The translations under genes and the position numbers were made by a program. Positions 23,113 through 33,283 of a stretch of DNA of 64,000 nt are shown piece after piece. Numbering within the stretch: position 1 is the first letter of the stretch; each line of letters begins with the position of its first letter. The stretch is from NCBI GenBank assembly GCA_050084985.1, contig JBITNC010000001.1:186001-250000 (forward strand). Direction: 5' to 3'. The notes under the pieces were generated by a model that was not told where the DNA came from, did not search any database, and saw nothing but the letters and a program-made list of their open reading frames with translations. Origin of the DNA: Nageia nagi. Lineage: Eukaryota > Pinophyta.

Positions 23113-24794
23113 GTGAGGATAACACTCGAGCAGGGCAAGTATGAAAAAAGTTTACCGTCCTTTGCTGCACAAATTTACAGACATGGAAAGAGCAGAGGTT
23201 TGTGTAGCAACAGAAGCTTATATTCGCTGGAAAATCAGCAAAAAGTCGAGGCAGGCAATGAGAAAAAACCACAGGAAGAGAATGGTATCAATAGGTTTGC
23301 CTCATTAAGCTCAAGGAACTTCCAAACTCGTGAAAACCCTTTCGTGGGCTTCTGCAGAGGGTTGAGGAGTGCGACGACATTAGAGAAAGCGGAGGATGTG
23401 GAAAAAGCCTTTGAACGGGCATCCTCCACGGAGGAGCTCAAGACCGCGTTCCAAGCCATGGAGTCTGTGTTCGATCCAGATGACAAGAGACTTGGTGTTG
23501 CCTGCCTCAGAATGGGACAAGTGTTTGAAACCGCAGGTGAACATCCACAAAACATTTTACCCTATGTCCAAAGAGCACTTAGAATTTTAGAGAAAGAAGA
23601 CAAGGATTCTCTTATGGTCGCCATGTGTCTGCATCTCATGGGTTATGTGCAATATGGGTTGAATAAATTCAATGAGGGTTTGATGTATTTGAACAGGGCA
23701 AATAGGATCTTAGAAAGCTTAGAGAAAGAGGGCAATCCTTATCAGATCAAGCCAATAGCTTTTGCAGTTCAGATTCTGTTAGGGGATACCAAGACTGCCT
23801 TGGGGAGGAAGGAAGAGGCCTTGGGGAATTATACAAGGAGTCTGAAGTTGAAGGAGGAGGTGTTAGAGCCTGATCACCCACAGGTGGCGGTTTCTTATAG
23901 GCAGGTTGCGGAGGCATTTGTGGGAGTGTTGGATTTCAAGGGGGCATTACCTCTGTGCTTAAAGGCGTCCGATTTGCATACTAAGCATTTGGGGGAGAAT
24001 TCGGTAGAGGTTGCTAAGGATAGGAGGGTGTTGGCATTCATATATAGTGGGCTAGGGGAGCACGACAAGGCCATAGAGCAAAATGAGGCTGCAAAGAGGG
24101 TTCTCAGGAATTGGGGGATGGATAAGGAGCTTCTCCTGGTGGAACTGGATTCAGCGAATGTGCAGATTTTACTTGGAAACTATGATGAGGCAATGAGTAT
24201 CTTAAGGAGGATTGTTGGGCACACTGACAAGGAGAGTGACCTGCGAGCAACTGTATTTTTGTTGATGGGGAAAGCTCTTTGTAATCTGGAGAAGCACGAG
24301 GAGGCTAAGAAATGTTGTGAACTGGCTGCCAATTTATTAAAAAAATATAAGCAGAATAATCCTCGAACTGTAGCTCAGGCCTATACCGAGCTTGCCATGT
24401 TGCATGAGAGTATGAATGATTTTGGAGTGGCAATTTCTCTTTATAAGAAGGCCCTTGAGATGAATGAAAGATCTGATCATGATCCGCATGCAGAGGCAGA
24501 TGCTAAGGCACGGCTTGGTTGGTTGCTCCATTTGACTGGCAATGTGGAAGAAGCTATTTCTTACTTAGAGAGTGCAGTGGAACTATTGAAAGAATGCTTT
24601 GGGCCGCGGTATTTTGCTGTGGGATATATTTACAACAACTTGGGTGCAGCATACCTCGAGTTAGAGAGACCTCAGATGGCATTGAAAATGTATGGGATGG
24701 CTAGGGAAGTCATGGAAGTTGCTCTTGGACCACAGCATATGGACACCATCAATGCATCTCAAAAGCTTGCTGATGTGCATGTGTCAATGGGCAG
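23113..24794 (+). CDS. Kinesin-light-chain-like TPR protein, exon 1
   Basis: Encodes residues 1-560 of a predicted 751-residue protein: a basic N-terminal stretch, a linker, then tandem tetratricopeptide helices from about residue 130 to the end. TPR hallmarks recur, such as LGRKEEALGNYTRSLKL, YNNLGAAYLELERPQMAL and LGWLLHLTGNVEEAISYLES. Spacing and content match plant KLC-like TPR proteins of the Arabidopsis At2g31240 kind; the partner is unknown. The basic, Ser-rich N-terminus could be an organelle presequence (inference). The exon ends at GGGCAG/GTTGGA in phase 2; the in-frame run to 24966 is intron read-through. The coordinate given starts at a GTG. No in-frame ATG exists upstream, and the first internal Met is near residue 116, so the true start may lie in an upstream exon or be non-AUG. 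Pairs with 44614-45187. Confidence 0.85.
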
Positions 24795-25189
24795 GTTGGA
24801 ACATTTTATTTATAATCTCTTATTCGCTCTGCTGAATAACACTCCTAAAGCTAAGATTGATCTTTTAAAATTTTGTATTAATCGATTTATTATTTTCCCA
24901 TTTCAAATGCTGTATGTAATCTCAATAGACCCAGGTGCATTTTCTTTCTTACCAACTTCTTTATAAATGGCTGATTTTTTCTGTATAGACGCTCAAGTAG
25001 GAAACTCTTTCTGTTTAACTATCCCCTTGTCTGTATAGATTTCAGCTACTTTGTCCAGAGTGCTCTTTGCTGTCTTCCAAAGCGACTGTATTGTGTTTGC
25101 CATGAACCTTTAGGTGTACTCTAGAGCAAAGGTGACAGCATGCCTATAAAAGGTGATGTAAAGCAAGGTTGCACCATACACAAAACTAA

Positions 25190-25700
25190 TACCTCTTTCT
25201 AGCTTGACACTTAAAATGCAGAGGGGAGCCATTCTTGCATAAGATCACCTACTGTATTGGGAATAATTTTATGTGTTGAACATAAAGAGAAAAATCTATT
25301 CCACAAACCATTAGCAAAAGGACAATGAAGGAGGAGATGGGAACCTCTCTCTAGAACCTCACTACATAGAACACACTGTTTGATCTCATGCTATCCACGC
25401 CTGTAGAGTTGTTCTCCTTAAAGAAATTTAACATGAACAACTACCATAAAAAGAATTTGGCTTTTGGCCAGGCTTTGGAGGACCATACTCGTAGTTGTGT
25501 CCAAACCACTGGTCGGAAATTGAAGTGGGCATTGATAGAGATTACTTTGAAATCTGATTTCACTGTGCATATACCTGATGGATGAAGGGATGAAACAAAG
25601 GTGATGTAAAGCAAGTTTGCACCATATACAAAAGTAATACCTCTTTGAACATAGGGTCATTGGATCATCTCTTCTTAGCTTGACACTTAAAAAGTCACAA
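25190..25700 (-). pseudogene. LINE reverse-transcriptase zinc-binding (zf-RVT) relic
   Basis: In minus-strand readings over three frames I see VWTQLRVWSSKAWPKAKFFL, then a short basic stretch, then CVLCSEVLERGSHLLLHCPF and LWNRFFSLCSTHKIIPNTVG. These are the blocks of the zf-RVT domain at the C-terminus of plant LINE ORF2, in order. Stops and frame changes show that it is dead. It starts about 400 bases inside the TPR intron. A short duplicated block (GGTGATGTAAAGCAAG-TTGCACCATA) occurs at about 25152 and 25598. Confidence 0.65.
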
Positions 25701-25879
25701 GGGTGGAAATATGCTTGCAATGAACCAAGTTCAATTTTATGAACATATACATTGCATGTTTCAGCTAAGAGATGGTAATGCCATTGCCAAGTTGCGACAC
25801 TTGCATGGTACAAAATGCAGAATTTCCAAATCGTTCATAAAAAATTCCATTCAGGCTCTCAATTTATTAACATAATTCT

Positions 25880-26110
25880 TTGTAATTCTTAGATCACATG
25901 GTACACAGTCTACTGTGTAGTTGTTGATACAGGGGACTTCAACATTGATCCTTTAATGCACAATGGATACATGTAGAATTTATAAAGAAATTATGATTCT
26001 TCCCATACCATGGCTTTAGAGCGTGTATATTAACAATAGGACATCAAATCTTAGAGGAATCAATGCCCTCTTGTTGGAAATTTGTTTTTTGCAACACGCT
26101 GAGCCTTTGC
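25880..26110 (-). pseudogene. Ty1/copia RT fragment, shortened copy
   Basis: Minus-strand NFQQEGIDS is followed almost at once by LKPWYGKN and FFINSTCIHCALKD, the ends of a longer copia RT segment whose middle survives in the neighbouring copy (26280-26657). It looks like the same fragment with an internal deletion of about 150-190 bp. Confidence 0.6.
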
Positions 26111-26279
26111 ACTGGTCTCTCTGAAATGAATTTAGTCATCTAAACCTACTTGCAAGCAAGAAATATTTTTGTTAGGGGATAAGAAACCAATTCCCATGTT
26201 CAAATCTTCACAAAAGAATCACACATTTGTTTTGGGGTTATCTTGCATTCCTGTTTACCATAGTTTTATCCGTTATTAA

Positions 26280-26657
26280 ATGATAAATCACCTGGAACAG
26301 TGTCTAGTGTATAGTTGTTGATATGGTGCAATTTCAACATTGATCCATTAATGCACAATGTACACATGTAGAATTGATAAAGAAATTATTATTCTTCCCA
26401 TACCATGGCTTTAGAGCGTGCATATTTAAGTTCATATAAAGATTCAATTTGCAACCATATGATGAGGTCTTCTTTTACAAGTCCACGAGGCTCTCCCATT
26501 TAGATATCTTCATGCAAGTCTCTATCAAGGAAGTCATGCTTAACATCTATTTGGTGAATCTACCAATCTTTATATAGCCCATTTTATTTTTTAACAATAG
26601 GACTTAAAATCTTAGTGGAATCAATGCCCTCTTGTTGGAAATTTGTTTTTTACAGCA
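26280..26657 (-). pseudogene. Ty1/copia reverse transcriptase fragment
   Basis: The minus strand reads FQQEGIDSTKILSPIV, then IHQIDVKHDFLDRDLHEDI, then MGEPRGLVKEDLI and IESLYELKYA. These are the successive blocks of copia RT (GFxQxxGIDYxETFSPV; QxDVKxAFLxGDLxExIYM; LYGLKQA). Several stops interrupt it. It abuts the LTR that begins at 26658. Confidence 0.75.
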
Positions 26658-27478
26658 TGTAATAACCCTAACTTGGTTATTCAGCCAAAAATGGAGAAAT
26701 AAAATTTAGATTTGTAAATATGCAGAAATTTCACCATTAAAATAATAAAAAATGACCACAAAACAACCGCAACAATTGTATTTAATTTTTTTGGAATGAG
26801 AGATACAATATTCGACCAAATGGATATTCAAATATAGCATCAAAACCACAAAATAAATTTACTACAGGCTGGATGTCCAACTCTAGGGATGAAAATAGTC
26901 ACAAAACTCAGTAAAAACCCTCCCAGAAGATTGACAAACTCCTCCACAAACTTGCTTAACTGAGTATTGCCGAAATCTACATGAAACTGCCTCACAACAC
27001 CAAAACTGAAAATCCACATGCCACACTTGCACACTACACTGAAACTGCTGCAAAATCTGACTGCCTTGAATGCCCAAGTGTAGATTCTGAATGAATCTAC
27101 CCACTTCCACTTTGACAACAAGGGCACATCTCCTCAATCATCAAAATGGGTCTTCTAGTGAACAAGGGCACATCTCCCAAATCCAAAAGAAGAGGAGAAA
27201 GGGTTTTCAGCCCAAACTCTCAATGATCAAATATAATATCAGATAACATACCCACATAATGGATGCTCCACGCATATATATATAGGCTAGATATTATATT
27301 TCTTCGTTGAGTGGAGAAACCCTAAAATGACTTAAAACACCAAACTCAACATTAAAATATAACATTATGTCTCCTAACACATGAGGACTAGGGATGCCCC
27401 TTTTCACCATCAAAATATAAACATAAAAAGTGCATAAGTAAAAAGGTATCAAACAAATGTCAAAACAGGGACATTACA
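26658..27478 (-). mobile_element. Ty3/gypsy-like 3' LTR, minus strand
   Basis: This 821-bp segment reads TGTAATGTCCCTG...GGGTTATTACA on the minus strand, with TG..CA ends. Just upstream on that strand is AATTTTGGGAGAGGCAG, a polypurine-like tract, so this is a 3' LTR. The opening TGTAATGTCCC is shared with the chromovirus LTR at 35464. Flanks (CAGCA and ATACT) do not match, as expected if only the 3' end survives. Confidence 0.65.
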
Positions 27479-28315
27479 ATACTGCCTCTCCCAAAATTGC
27501 TTGTTCTCAAGCAATGCCAACACCATCTCATCATCGCTGAACCCAACTGAAATCAATGGTGATCCGGGGTCCCAAATCCATCTTGGATAAGGCCCATCAT
27601 GCCGATGCTACATCACTCTAAATGAGACTCCCTTGTGCAAAAGTTGTATTCTCTTATCTGTGGGGGCAAGAGCAATCAATGGTGCAGAAGATGGAGGATA
27701 AATCACCGAGACGATGGTCGTGAATCTGGGTGTGTGATGATGAAACCCAAGGAACAATGCTTCAACCTTGAAGGATGAGAACCGCTTCCAATGGCCTGTT
27801 GAAGATTTCTTCCGACTCTCCCATGTATGCACTTTCTTCCCCAGAAAGCTACTGCTGAATAGTGATGCCAATAAAACCCCATGGATGATCAACCAGTGGC
27901 TCACTGAAAGATCAGATAATTGATGATTATGTGTAACATAACAATGTTGTGGAAAGCAGAAATTCTGATGCTGTTGAGAAGAATGTGTCTCAAAATAGTA
28001 TGTGGAAATGACTCTAGCAGTTTCCCATAATGTGTCAAAAACATACAATCCAAATACAATCAGATGGGTGTCAACAATCCTAGCTTCAAGTAGTTTATGC
28101 CACCTTACTGTATAAGCATGCTGTTGGTCAATCCCATCCAAATATAACCAACATTCAACATTCCAAGATGATTTCCAATAGAAAACAAATTTCAGACCCA
28201 TAATTGAATTAATATGCACAAGAAAAGTTTGTGATTCCATCAAAGCCAATGGTACCAAGATGCCAAGAGGGGCAAAACATTTCTGTATTGCTCTTCTGAT
28301 AGGGGTGAAAGACAT
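27479..28315 (-). mobile_element. Internal 3' end of the same gypsy-like element
   Basis: The minus strand next to the LTR reads WDPGSPLISVGFSDDEMVLA then LLENKQFWERQ, ending at the polypurine tract. Further upstream a 235-codon ORF (28315-27608) has no stop but also no domain I recognise; it is rich in His, Ser and Phe. It may be a leftover non-coding or accessory region of the retroelement. Treat it as unproven coding sequence. Confidence 0.45.
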
Positions 28316-28799
28316 TCAAAAAATGAAACCAATTCTTGTAATCCTGCCACTCCTAAATGCATGATCTGATTTTCTGTTGTCATTACAGTTTTGTAACAGT
28401 TGCTATTGCTGTGGATCAGTATGGAAGAAGAAAAAACAGTCTTTATTGGATCAGATAAATATCTAAGCAGAGATAGCCATGGGTAGTCTAAATTTGAGTC
28501 TACATGAACCTGTTATTGCAAAATCAGATATGCTGCTGAAATTCTGTTTACTTCTATGGTCTGATGACGAAGGTGTAGAGCACTCACTGTTGTGAAACAT
28601 ACCTGATCATTCTTTTGATTTGAGGGCAGCAATGAATCAAGTGCTTTATTTAAAATATCCTGAAATGATCTAAAAAAAAATGGTAGTACCTGATTATGGC
28701 TCGGTTGCAAGTGCTGAGTTGAAAGAGAGGGTCATTCTTCATCAACTCTGGATGCTTCCTGGATCGTTGGATGTCGAAAAGCCTTTCTCACATTCTTCT

Positions 28800-29660
28800 T
28801 TTCATATTTCCCAATCTGAACCCAGATTAGACTGAATAGGGTCATTTAGATCTCGCTGTCCAGCTTGTAGCCTGACAGGAATTACAACTGATGCACCAGG
28901 CTGCAAAGAAAGTGCTGATAGTAACACTTCATATCCAACAGAAATTACATTCTCTTGCTCCCATGCTTCTTTGTCAACCTGTGGATTCCAGTCCCGCTCA
29001 TAAAAGATAACAATGTCAGCTGCTATAAGATCCACCACCATTAGCTCGAGTTGATATTAAGAACACAGATGCTTTGTGGGCATCACTGTGAGGGTTCTCA
29101 ACATCATCTGATTCTTGTAATCTTGAAGAAAAGCTCTGCACTGCTCTAAACCGCTCCTCAGCTCTAACGGAACCATCAAGCCACTCATATGAATACCTTC
29201 GCAATTCCAAGTAGCCCTGAAGAATGTCTAGTGTATGAACCATCAAAATACTATGCAGTTTCTGAAGTAGAGCATCCAGAATGAGGAACTTCCCACTAGC
29301 CGTTACCAAGTGTTCCCCTTCTTCAAATGGCTATGGCTTCACACCACTGAAAAGGTAAGGATGGCTGCATGTTTTCCGCAACTGTACTGTAATATTTTGC
29401 GAAGACTGGTTTGGTAAACTTCCAGTGTTACCCATGTGTAGCTTAGGTAACTCTTTATGCAGTAAAGATACATAAATTTTCTTCTGAAGTGGGACCAAAG
29501 GAGCCATTATGGTGACCTCAGAAAGTAGTGGTAATGTGAGAAAACCATTTTGCACGAGCAAAGGTTTGGTGCCCTGAAGCATGAATGCATGCACAATATA
29601 TCTTAACTGTTTAAACCGCTTCTCATCTTCAACAGCATTTTCATATTGTCTTTGCAAAAC
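28800..29660 (-). pseudogene. SNF2 ATPase C-lobe fragment (ALC1/CHR10-like)
   Basis: The minus strand reads FKQLRYIVHAFMLQGTKPLL, QLRKTCSHPYLFSGVKP, a stop, [45 protein letters not shown] and, after a frameshift, [19 protein letters not shown]. This is the ordered helicase C-terminal lobe of a SNF2 remodeller. The [14 protein letters not shown] and HPYLF-G-P blocks point to the ALC1/CHR10 group. The HRIGQ motif expected after WNPQVDK is absent; an unrelated reading follows. No introns are visible where a plant gene would have several, suggesting an RNA-derived copy. It joins a P5CS fragment upstream on the same strand. Confidence 0.75.
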
Positions 29661-29734
29661 ATGTATTCTCTCTTTTGTGTTGTTCCTTCTCTCATTTTGT
29701 TACCAACACAGGTTACCTAAATTTGAAAACTCAC

Positions 29735-30022
29735 CATGATCACCATGTACAACTTGCTGAATGTCTCTTATTAACTATCGGGCTGTTAAAAGCCCTTTAG
29801 CTCCAACAAGCCTACAAGCATGAATTCTGCCTGTACTTATTCCAATCTCTGCACCAAGACCAAAGCGAGCTTCATCACAAAACCTTGTTTTCTTGCATTG
29901 TGAAATACAAAAACACCGTCAAGTTGGCATAAGAAAGTTTCTGCAACATCGCGATCTTTAGTTACAATACAATCTGTGCAAGCACTCCCATGTTTATGAA
30001 TATGGTTGATTGCGTCAAACAC
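29735..30022 (-). pseudogene. P5CS reductase-domain fragment, 3' part
   Basis: The minus strand reads [40 protein letters not shown], then [19 protein letters not shown] and LLTAR. This is the C-terminal part of the gamma-glutamyl-phosphate reductase domain of delta-1-pyrroline-5-carboxylate synthase (proline synthesis). The reading continues exactly from 32651-32944; the two were split by the LTR element at 30023-32650. Frameshifts make it non-functional. At about 29.7 kb it passes into the SNF2 fragment. Confidence 0.8.
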
Positions 30023-30342
30023 TGTTAGGTCCCTATACATTATTATTGTTAGGTCGGCTATGGTTATTATTATTTCCTTACATTATTATTGTATGTCGGC
30101 TAGTGTCCTTTCATTGTAGTGGCACCCCTTGGACTCCTATATATACTAAGGAGGTATTATCATTTGAAGATGTCTATTGTTGTGTAATTGATGTGATGTA
30201 AAGGAGGTTGCCCCCTCGAAGTGGCTTATTACAAAGGAGGTTGCCCCCTCGAAGTGGCTTATTACAGATTTTATCTCTTATTCAATGCGTTGAGCTCTCT
30301 CTTTGGTGATTTTATGCTATTTTGGGAACTTTGTTCATAACA
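30023..30342 (+). repeat. 5' LTR of the young gag-only element
   Basis: It contains a TATA-like CTATATATACTAAGG (about 30138) and a 33-bp unit (AAAGGAGGTTGCCCCCTCGA start) present twice in tandem at about 30200-30265. The same duplication is in the 3' LTR. Confidence 0.9.
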
Positions 30343-30343
30343 T

Positions 30344-30356
30344 TTGGTACCAGAGC
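30344..30356 (+). other. Primer binding site
   Basis: TTGGTACCAGAGC directly follows the LTR end (…ATAACA). It differs by one base from the canonical initiator-Met-tRNA site TGGTATCAGAGC, which supports plus orientation. Confidence 0.85.
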
Positions 30357-31130
30357 AGACGATTCTAGGGTTTCACAGCTCAAAACTAGTCATCGTGGCA
30401 TTTTCGCTACCAATTTTTTTCGGGAGGATTCAGATTTTGAAATTTATTGGGTTTTTTGAAGACATAACGAAGAAGTTTCGGTTAAAATTTCAGCTCCTAA
30501 TTCGCTATATTTTTAAGTTACACTCAGGGGAAGTTAAGGTTTGTGACTAGTCGCAAAAGCAGGTCTGAAACAGGTGTTCTAGCTAAAAGGGTATATCTGA
30601 AGTTTTGCAGCTCCAAAATAGGTGAAACCTATTGTATTGGTTAGGTTATATACTAAAGTTTTATCTGTTACAATTTTCAAGGTCTGAGAATAAACAGGTG
30701 ACACAAGGCACTTCATACAAGTTCGCTCTTCAAAAAAATCCAAAAATCAGCACATTTTGGGAAAATTGCAGTCATTTCCTCTTGGACTATCAGAATTTGA
30801 CGAAATCTGTGGCATTGAAAAGAAGACATCTGAGGCTACCATAGGTATAAATTTCAGACTCTAAAGGGCCGAAATTTCATATTTACATCAGTTGGAAGGT
30901 TGGATAATAGAACAGTCTCCAAATCACGATTTAAAAAGGTACAATTTATTTATTTATTTCTTTAAATTTGCATATATTTTGATTGGAAGGTCTATTTGGG
31001 GTGATTCATAAGCTATTGGAAAGAAAAGAAAGAGTAGATTCTTTTAGGTATATATGTGTTCTGGCATCTTTAAACATAGGAGCTGTCGTTACTTTGCCAG
31101 CACTGCATCCCGAGGAATTGTGGTCTCCTA

Positions 31131-31358
31131 CAACGTACTCGCAGTATATCGCTTAGGCCACTGTTGGATTCTCTCACGTACCTTTGAGTATATAGAGAGG
31201 CCATCATGCTCATGCACGTACATGGTATATAGAGAGGTCCTTTAGGATTCCCTCACGTACCGCGAGTATATTAGCAAGGGCCCTTTTCGAACGGTTGTGC
31301 ATTAGACAGCACTAGCACAGAATTGAGCTCCCACGTACCTGGCGTATATAGGGAGACC
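31131..31358 (+). repeat. Five spaced ACGTAC…GTATAT repeats in the leader
   Basis: ACGTAC followed after 3-6 bases by GTATAT (then often AGAGAGG or AGGGAG) occurs at about 31133, 31176, 31216, 31255 and 31333, in one orientation. Spacing is irregular (about 40-80). The repeats lie between the primer site and gag, where packaging or translation signals of LTR elements are found; the function is unknown. Confidence 0.7.
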
Positions 31359-31378
31359 CCCTAGAATACTTATTCAAA

Positions 31379-32303
31379 ATGCCACCGAAAAAATTGCTAC
31401 ACCAACTAGACCTCTAGAGGGTTCATCCATGACTACGGCAAAAAGTGAAGACATATTCTTTCGAATATCCCAAGTGGAAGAATTGGTTAAAGAGTGTGTA
31501 AAAAAGGGTGATATGGAGGAATTAAAAAGGGATTTGACAAAAGAGTTGGCAACTAAAATGGATCAATATATGGAAAAGATTTTTCAACTCATACAAAACC
31601 CAGAGGTAAATATTCCTAAAGATGTTGATATGGCCCAGGGTTATCAGGTAAATAATGATATTATTCAAGGAGATAAACCCTTTATTAATAAGCCTAATTC
31701 AGGAGGATATGCTTCTACTGATGGAAGTAATCAAGCATGGTTCTCAAGGGGAATCCAAATCCCAAGATCGACATGAGGAAGTTTGATGGAAGGGACCCCA
31801 TCACTTGGATATTTCAAATGGAGCACTTTTTTGATCTACACCAAGTACCAACATCACAAAAAGTAACTATTGCATCCTTGTATCTAGAGCCTGAGCAGGT
31901 TGTATGGTACCAATGGCTTTGTGAATGTAAAAAGGGTTCTATTATATCTTGGTCCATTTTTACAGAGGAACTGATAGCCTACCATGAGGATGTTAAGAAT
32001 AATTCCTTCTTTACTCAATTGATAAATCTAAGGCAAGAAGGTTCAGTGATGGAGCACATTCAACAATTTCAAAAGTTGAGTCTTAGAGTGAAGGATATAC
32101 CAGATGATAGATTTTTGGATCTCTTTATGGGAATCTTAAAGGATAAAATTCAACATGAGGTGCATCTATTTGAACCAACATCCTTAGAGATGGCTTTTAG
32201 GATGGCAAGGAAGGTTGAAAGTAAAAATATGGCAATGGCTGAATATTCCACATGGGAAGATGAGAAATTTCTACAGAAGCATCCAGAACTACTAAAATGT
32301 TGA
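31379..32303 (+). pseudogene. Gag of the young non-autonomous element, frameshifted
   Basis: A likely start ATG at 31379 (MPPKK) is out of frame with the body; the next frame opens at 31429. It runs to 31776 with a coiled-coil-like Lys/Glu-rich N-terminal half, and shifts by -1 at about 31765 into 31737-32303. That last frame holds the capsid-type gag domain: MRKFDGRDPITWIFQMEHFF, LEPEQVVWYQW, LINLRQEGSVMEHIQQFQ and the end LQKHPELLKC. There is no zinc knuckle and no pol. Two frame breaks in an element with near-identical LTRs imply either mobilisation of a defective template or, less likely, programmed shifting. Confidence 0.75.
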
Positions 32304-32315
32304 GGACAACATTTT

Positions 32316-32331
32316 TTTGAAGGAGAGGGCA
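32316..32331 (+). other. Polypurine tract
   Basis: TTGAAGGAGAGGGCA directly precedes the 3' LTR start TGTTAGG at 32332. Confidence 0.75.
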
Positions 32332-32650
32332 TGTTAGGTCCCTATACATTATTATTGTTAGGTCGGCTATGGTTATTATTATTTCCTTACATTATTATTG
32401 TATGTCGGCTAGTGTCCTTTCATTGTAGTGGCACCCCTTGGACTCCTATATATACTAAGGAGGTATTATCATTTGAAGATGTCTATTGTTGTGTAATTGA
32501 TGTGATGTAAAGGAGGTTGCCCCTCGAAGTGGCTTATTACAAAGGAGGTTGCCCCCTCGAAGTGGCTTATTACAGATTTTATCTCTTATTCAATGCGTTG
32601 AGCTCTCTCTTTGGTGATTTTATGCTATTTTGGGAACTTTGTTCATAACA
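32332..32650 (+). repeat. 3' LTR of the young gag-only element
   Basis: It matches 30023-30342 except for one missing C (GTTGCCCCTCG against GTTGCCCCCTCG). It is followed by the target duplication AACAC. Confidence 0.9.
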
Positions 32651-32944
32651 AACACATCCATAACTATTTCTACAATGCATGCCAATGAACCATATTCATA
32701 TTGTAAGCTTCTAGCTTCAGGCAATTTGAGGAGATCAGTTACCCTCGTGCCATCATACCATTTGACACCTGCAGTTCCTAAGAATTAGTTCATCAAGACC
32801 AACACTCTTCATCATTGCCTCATGGACAAGCGTTGTTTCCATAGAATTACATGCAGTAGGATAGTCAATTTTTGAGTCTAAAACAATCCGTTTGGCCATA
32901 TCCAAATCAACAGCTCTTGCTTTCAAAATCTGATCATAAACCTT
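32651..32944 (-). pseudogene. P5CS reductase-domain fragment, 5' part
   Basis: The minus strand reads VDLDMAKRIVLDSKIDYPTA, CNSMETTLVHEAMMKSVGLD, then after a frameshift near 32765 VKWYDGTRVTDLLKLPEARS and YEYGSLACIVEIVMDV. This is the gamma-glutamyl-phosphate reductase domain of P5CS, continuing at 30022. Several plant exon junctions would be expected over this span, yet no intron is visible. On its upstream side (32945-33065) the frame runs on into an unrecognised peptide (FDNPIFDLVRPPDFDDRVDM) and then into the copia LTR. Confidence 0.8.
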
Positions 32945-33065
32945 CCATGGTGGTGCACTAGACTTAAACTTACCCATATCAACTCTATCATCAAAATCAG
33001 GTGGTCTAACTAAATCAAAAATTGGATTGTCGAAAGACAAATTGGCATTCATCTCAAACAAGGGA

Positions 33066-33283
33066 AAGTATTGTATTAGCTTAGTATTGAGTCTTAATGC
33101 ATTATCAAATGACTCTTCACATTCACCTTCCTTGGTGACCCTTGAGATTCTCAAAAACTCTTCATATTCTCTAACTTATGATTCCTAATATTCCAATATT
33201 CTCATAGCTATGAATGTATTATATTTAGTAAATACTACTATATTACAAATACCATAATTCCTAAGTATTAGGTGTCTAACATT
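33066..33283 (-). repeat. 3' LTR of the deleted copia element (truncated)
   Basis: On the minus strand it starts TGTTAGACACC after the purine tract AGATTAAGGGGAA (33284-33296). It matches 43085-43260 and 43756-43811 (for example TCACATTCACCTTCCTTGGT). The similarity stops at 33066 within ATACAATACTTT. Confidence 0.75.

Larger units (their letters stand above)
30023..32650 (+). mobile_element. Young gag-only LTR element inserted in the P5CS fragment
   Basis: LTRs 30023-30342 (320 bp) and 32332-32650 (319 bp) differ by eye only by one C in a run. Both start TGTTAGGTCC and end TTCATAACA. The 5-bp target duplication AACAC is perfect (30018-30022 and 32651-32655), and removing the element restores the P5CS reading. 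A Met-tRNA-type primer site follows the left LTR and a purine tract precedes the right one. The internal 1989 bases encode only gag. It is therefore a non-autonomous element that moved recently, presumably with enzymes supplied in trans. Confidence 0.9.

Noticed and set aside
23235-23555. Minus-strand 106-codon ORF opposite the TPR exon
   Set aside because: A shadow of the coding strand in GC-richer exon DNA; no domain.
24795-24966. In-frame extension of the TPR ORF to a 617-residue protein
   Set aside because: The added 56 residues (RLEHFIYNLLFALLNN…) are hydrophobic and unlike the family, a good splice donor sits at 24795, and exon 2 at 44.6 kb supplies the expected C-terminus.
27608-28315. 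235-codon uninterrupted minus-strand ORF as a host gene
   Set aside because: It runs into the 3' end of a gypsy-like element and its LTR, has no recognisable domain and biased composition; kept only as part of the element.
28800-29660. SNF2 fragment as an active INO80- or CHR-type helicase gene
   Set aside because: Only the C-lobe remains, with a stop, a frameshift, lost motif VI (HRIGQ) and a junction to P5CS sequence.
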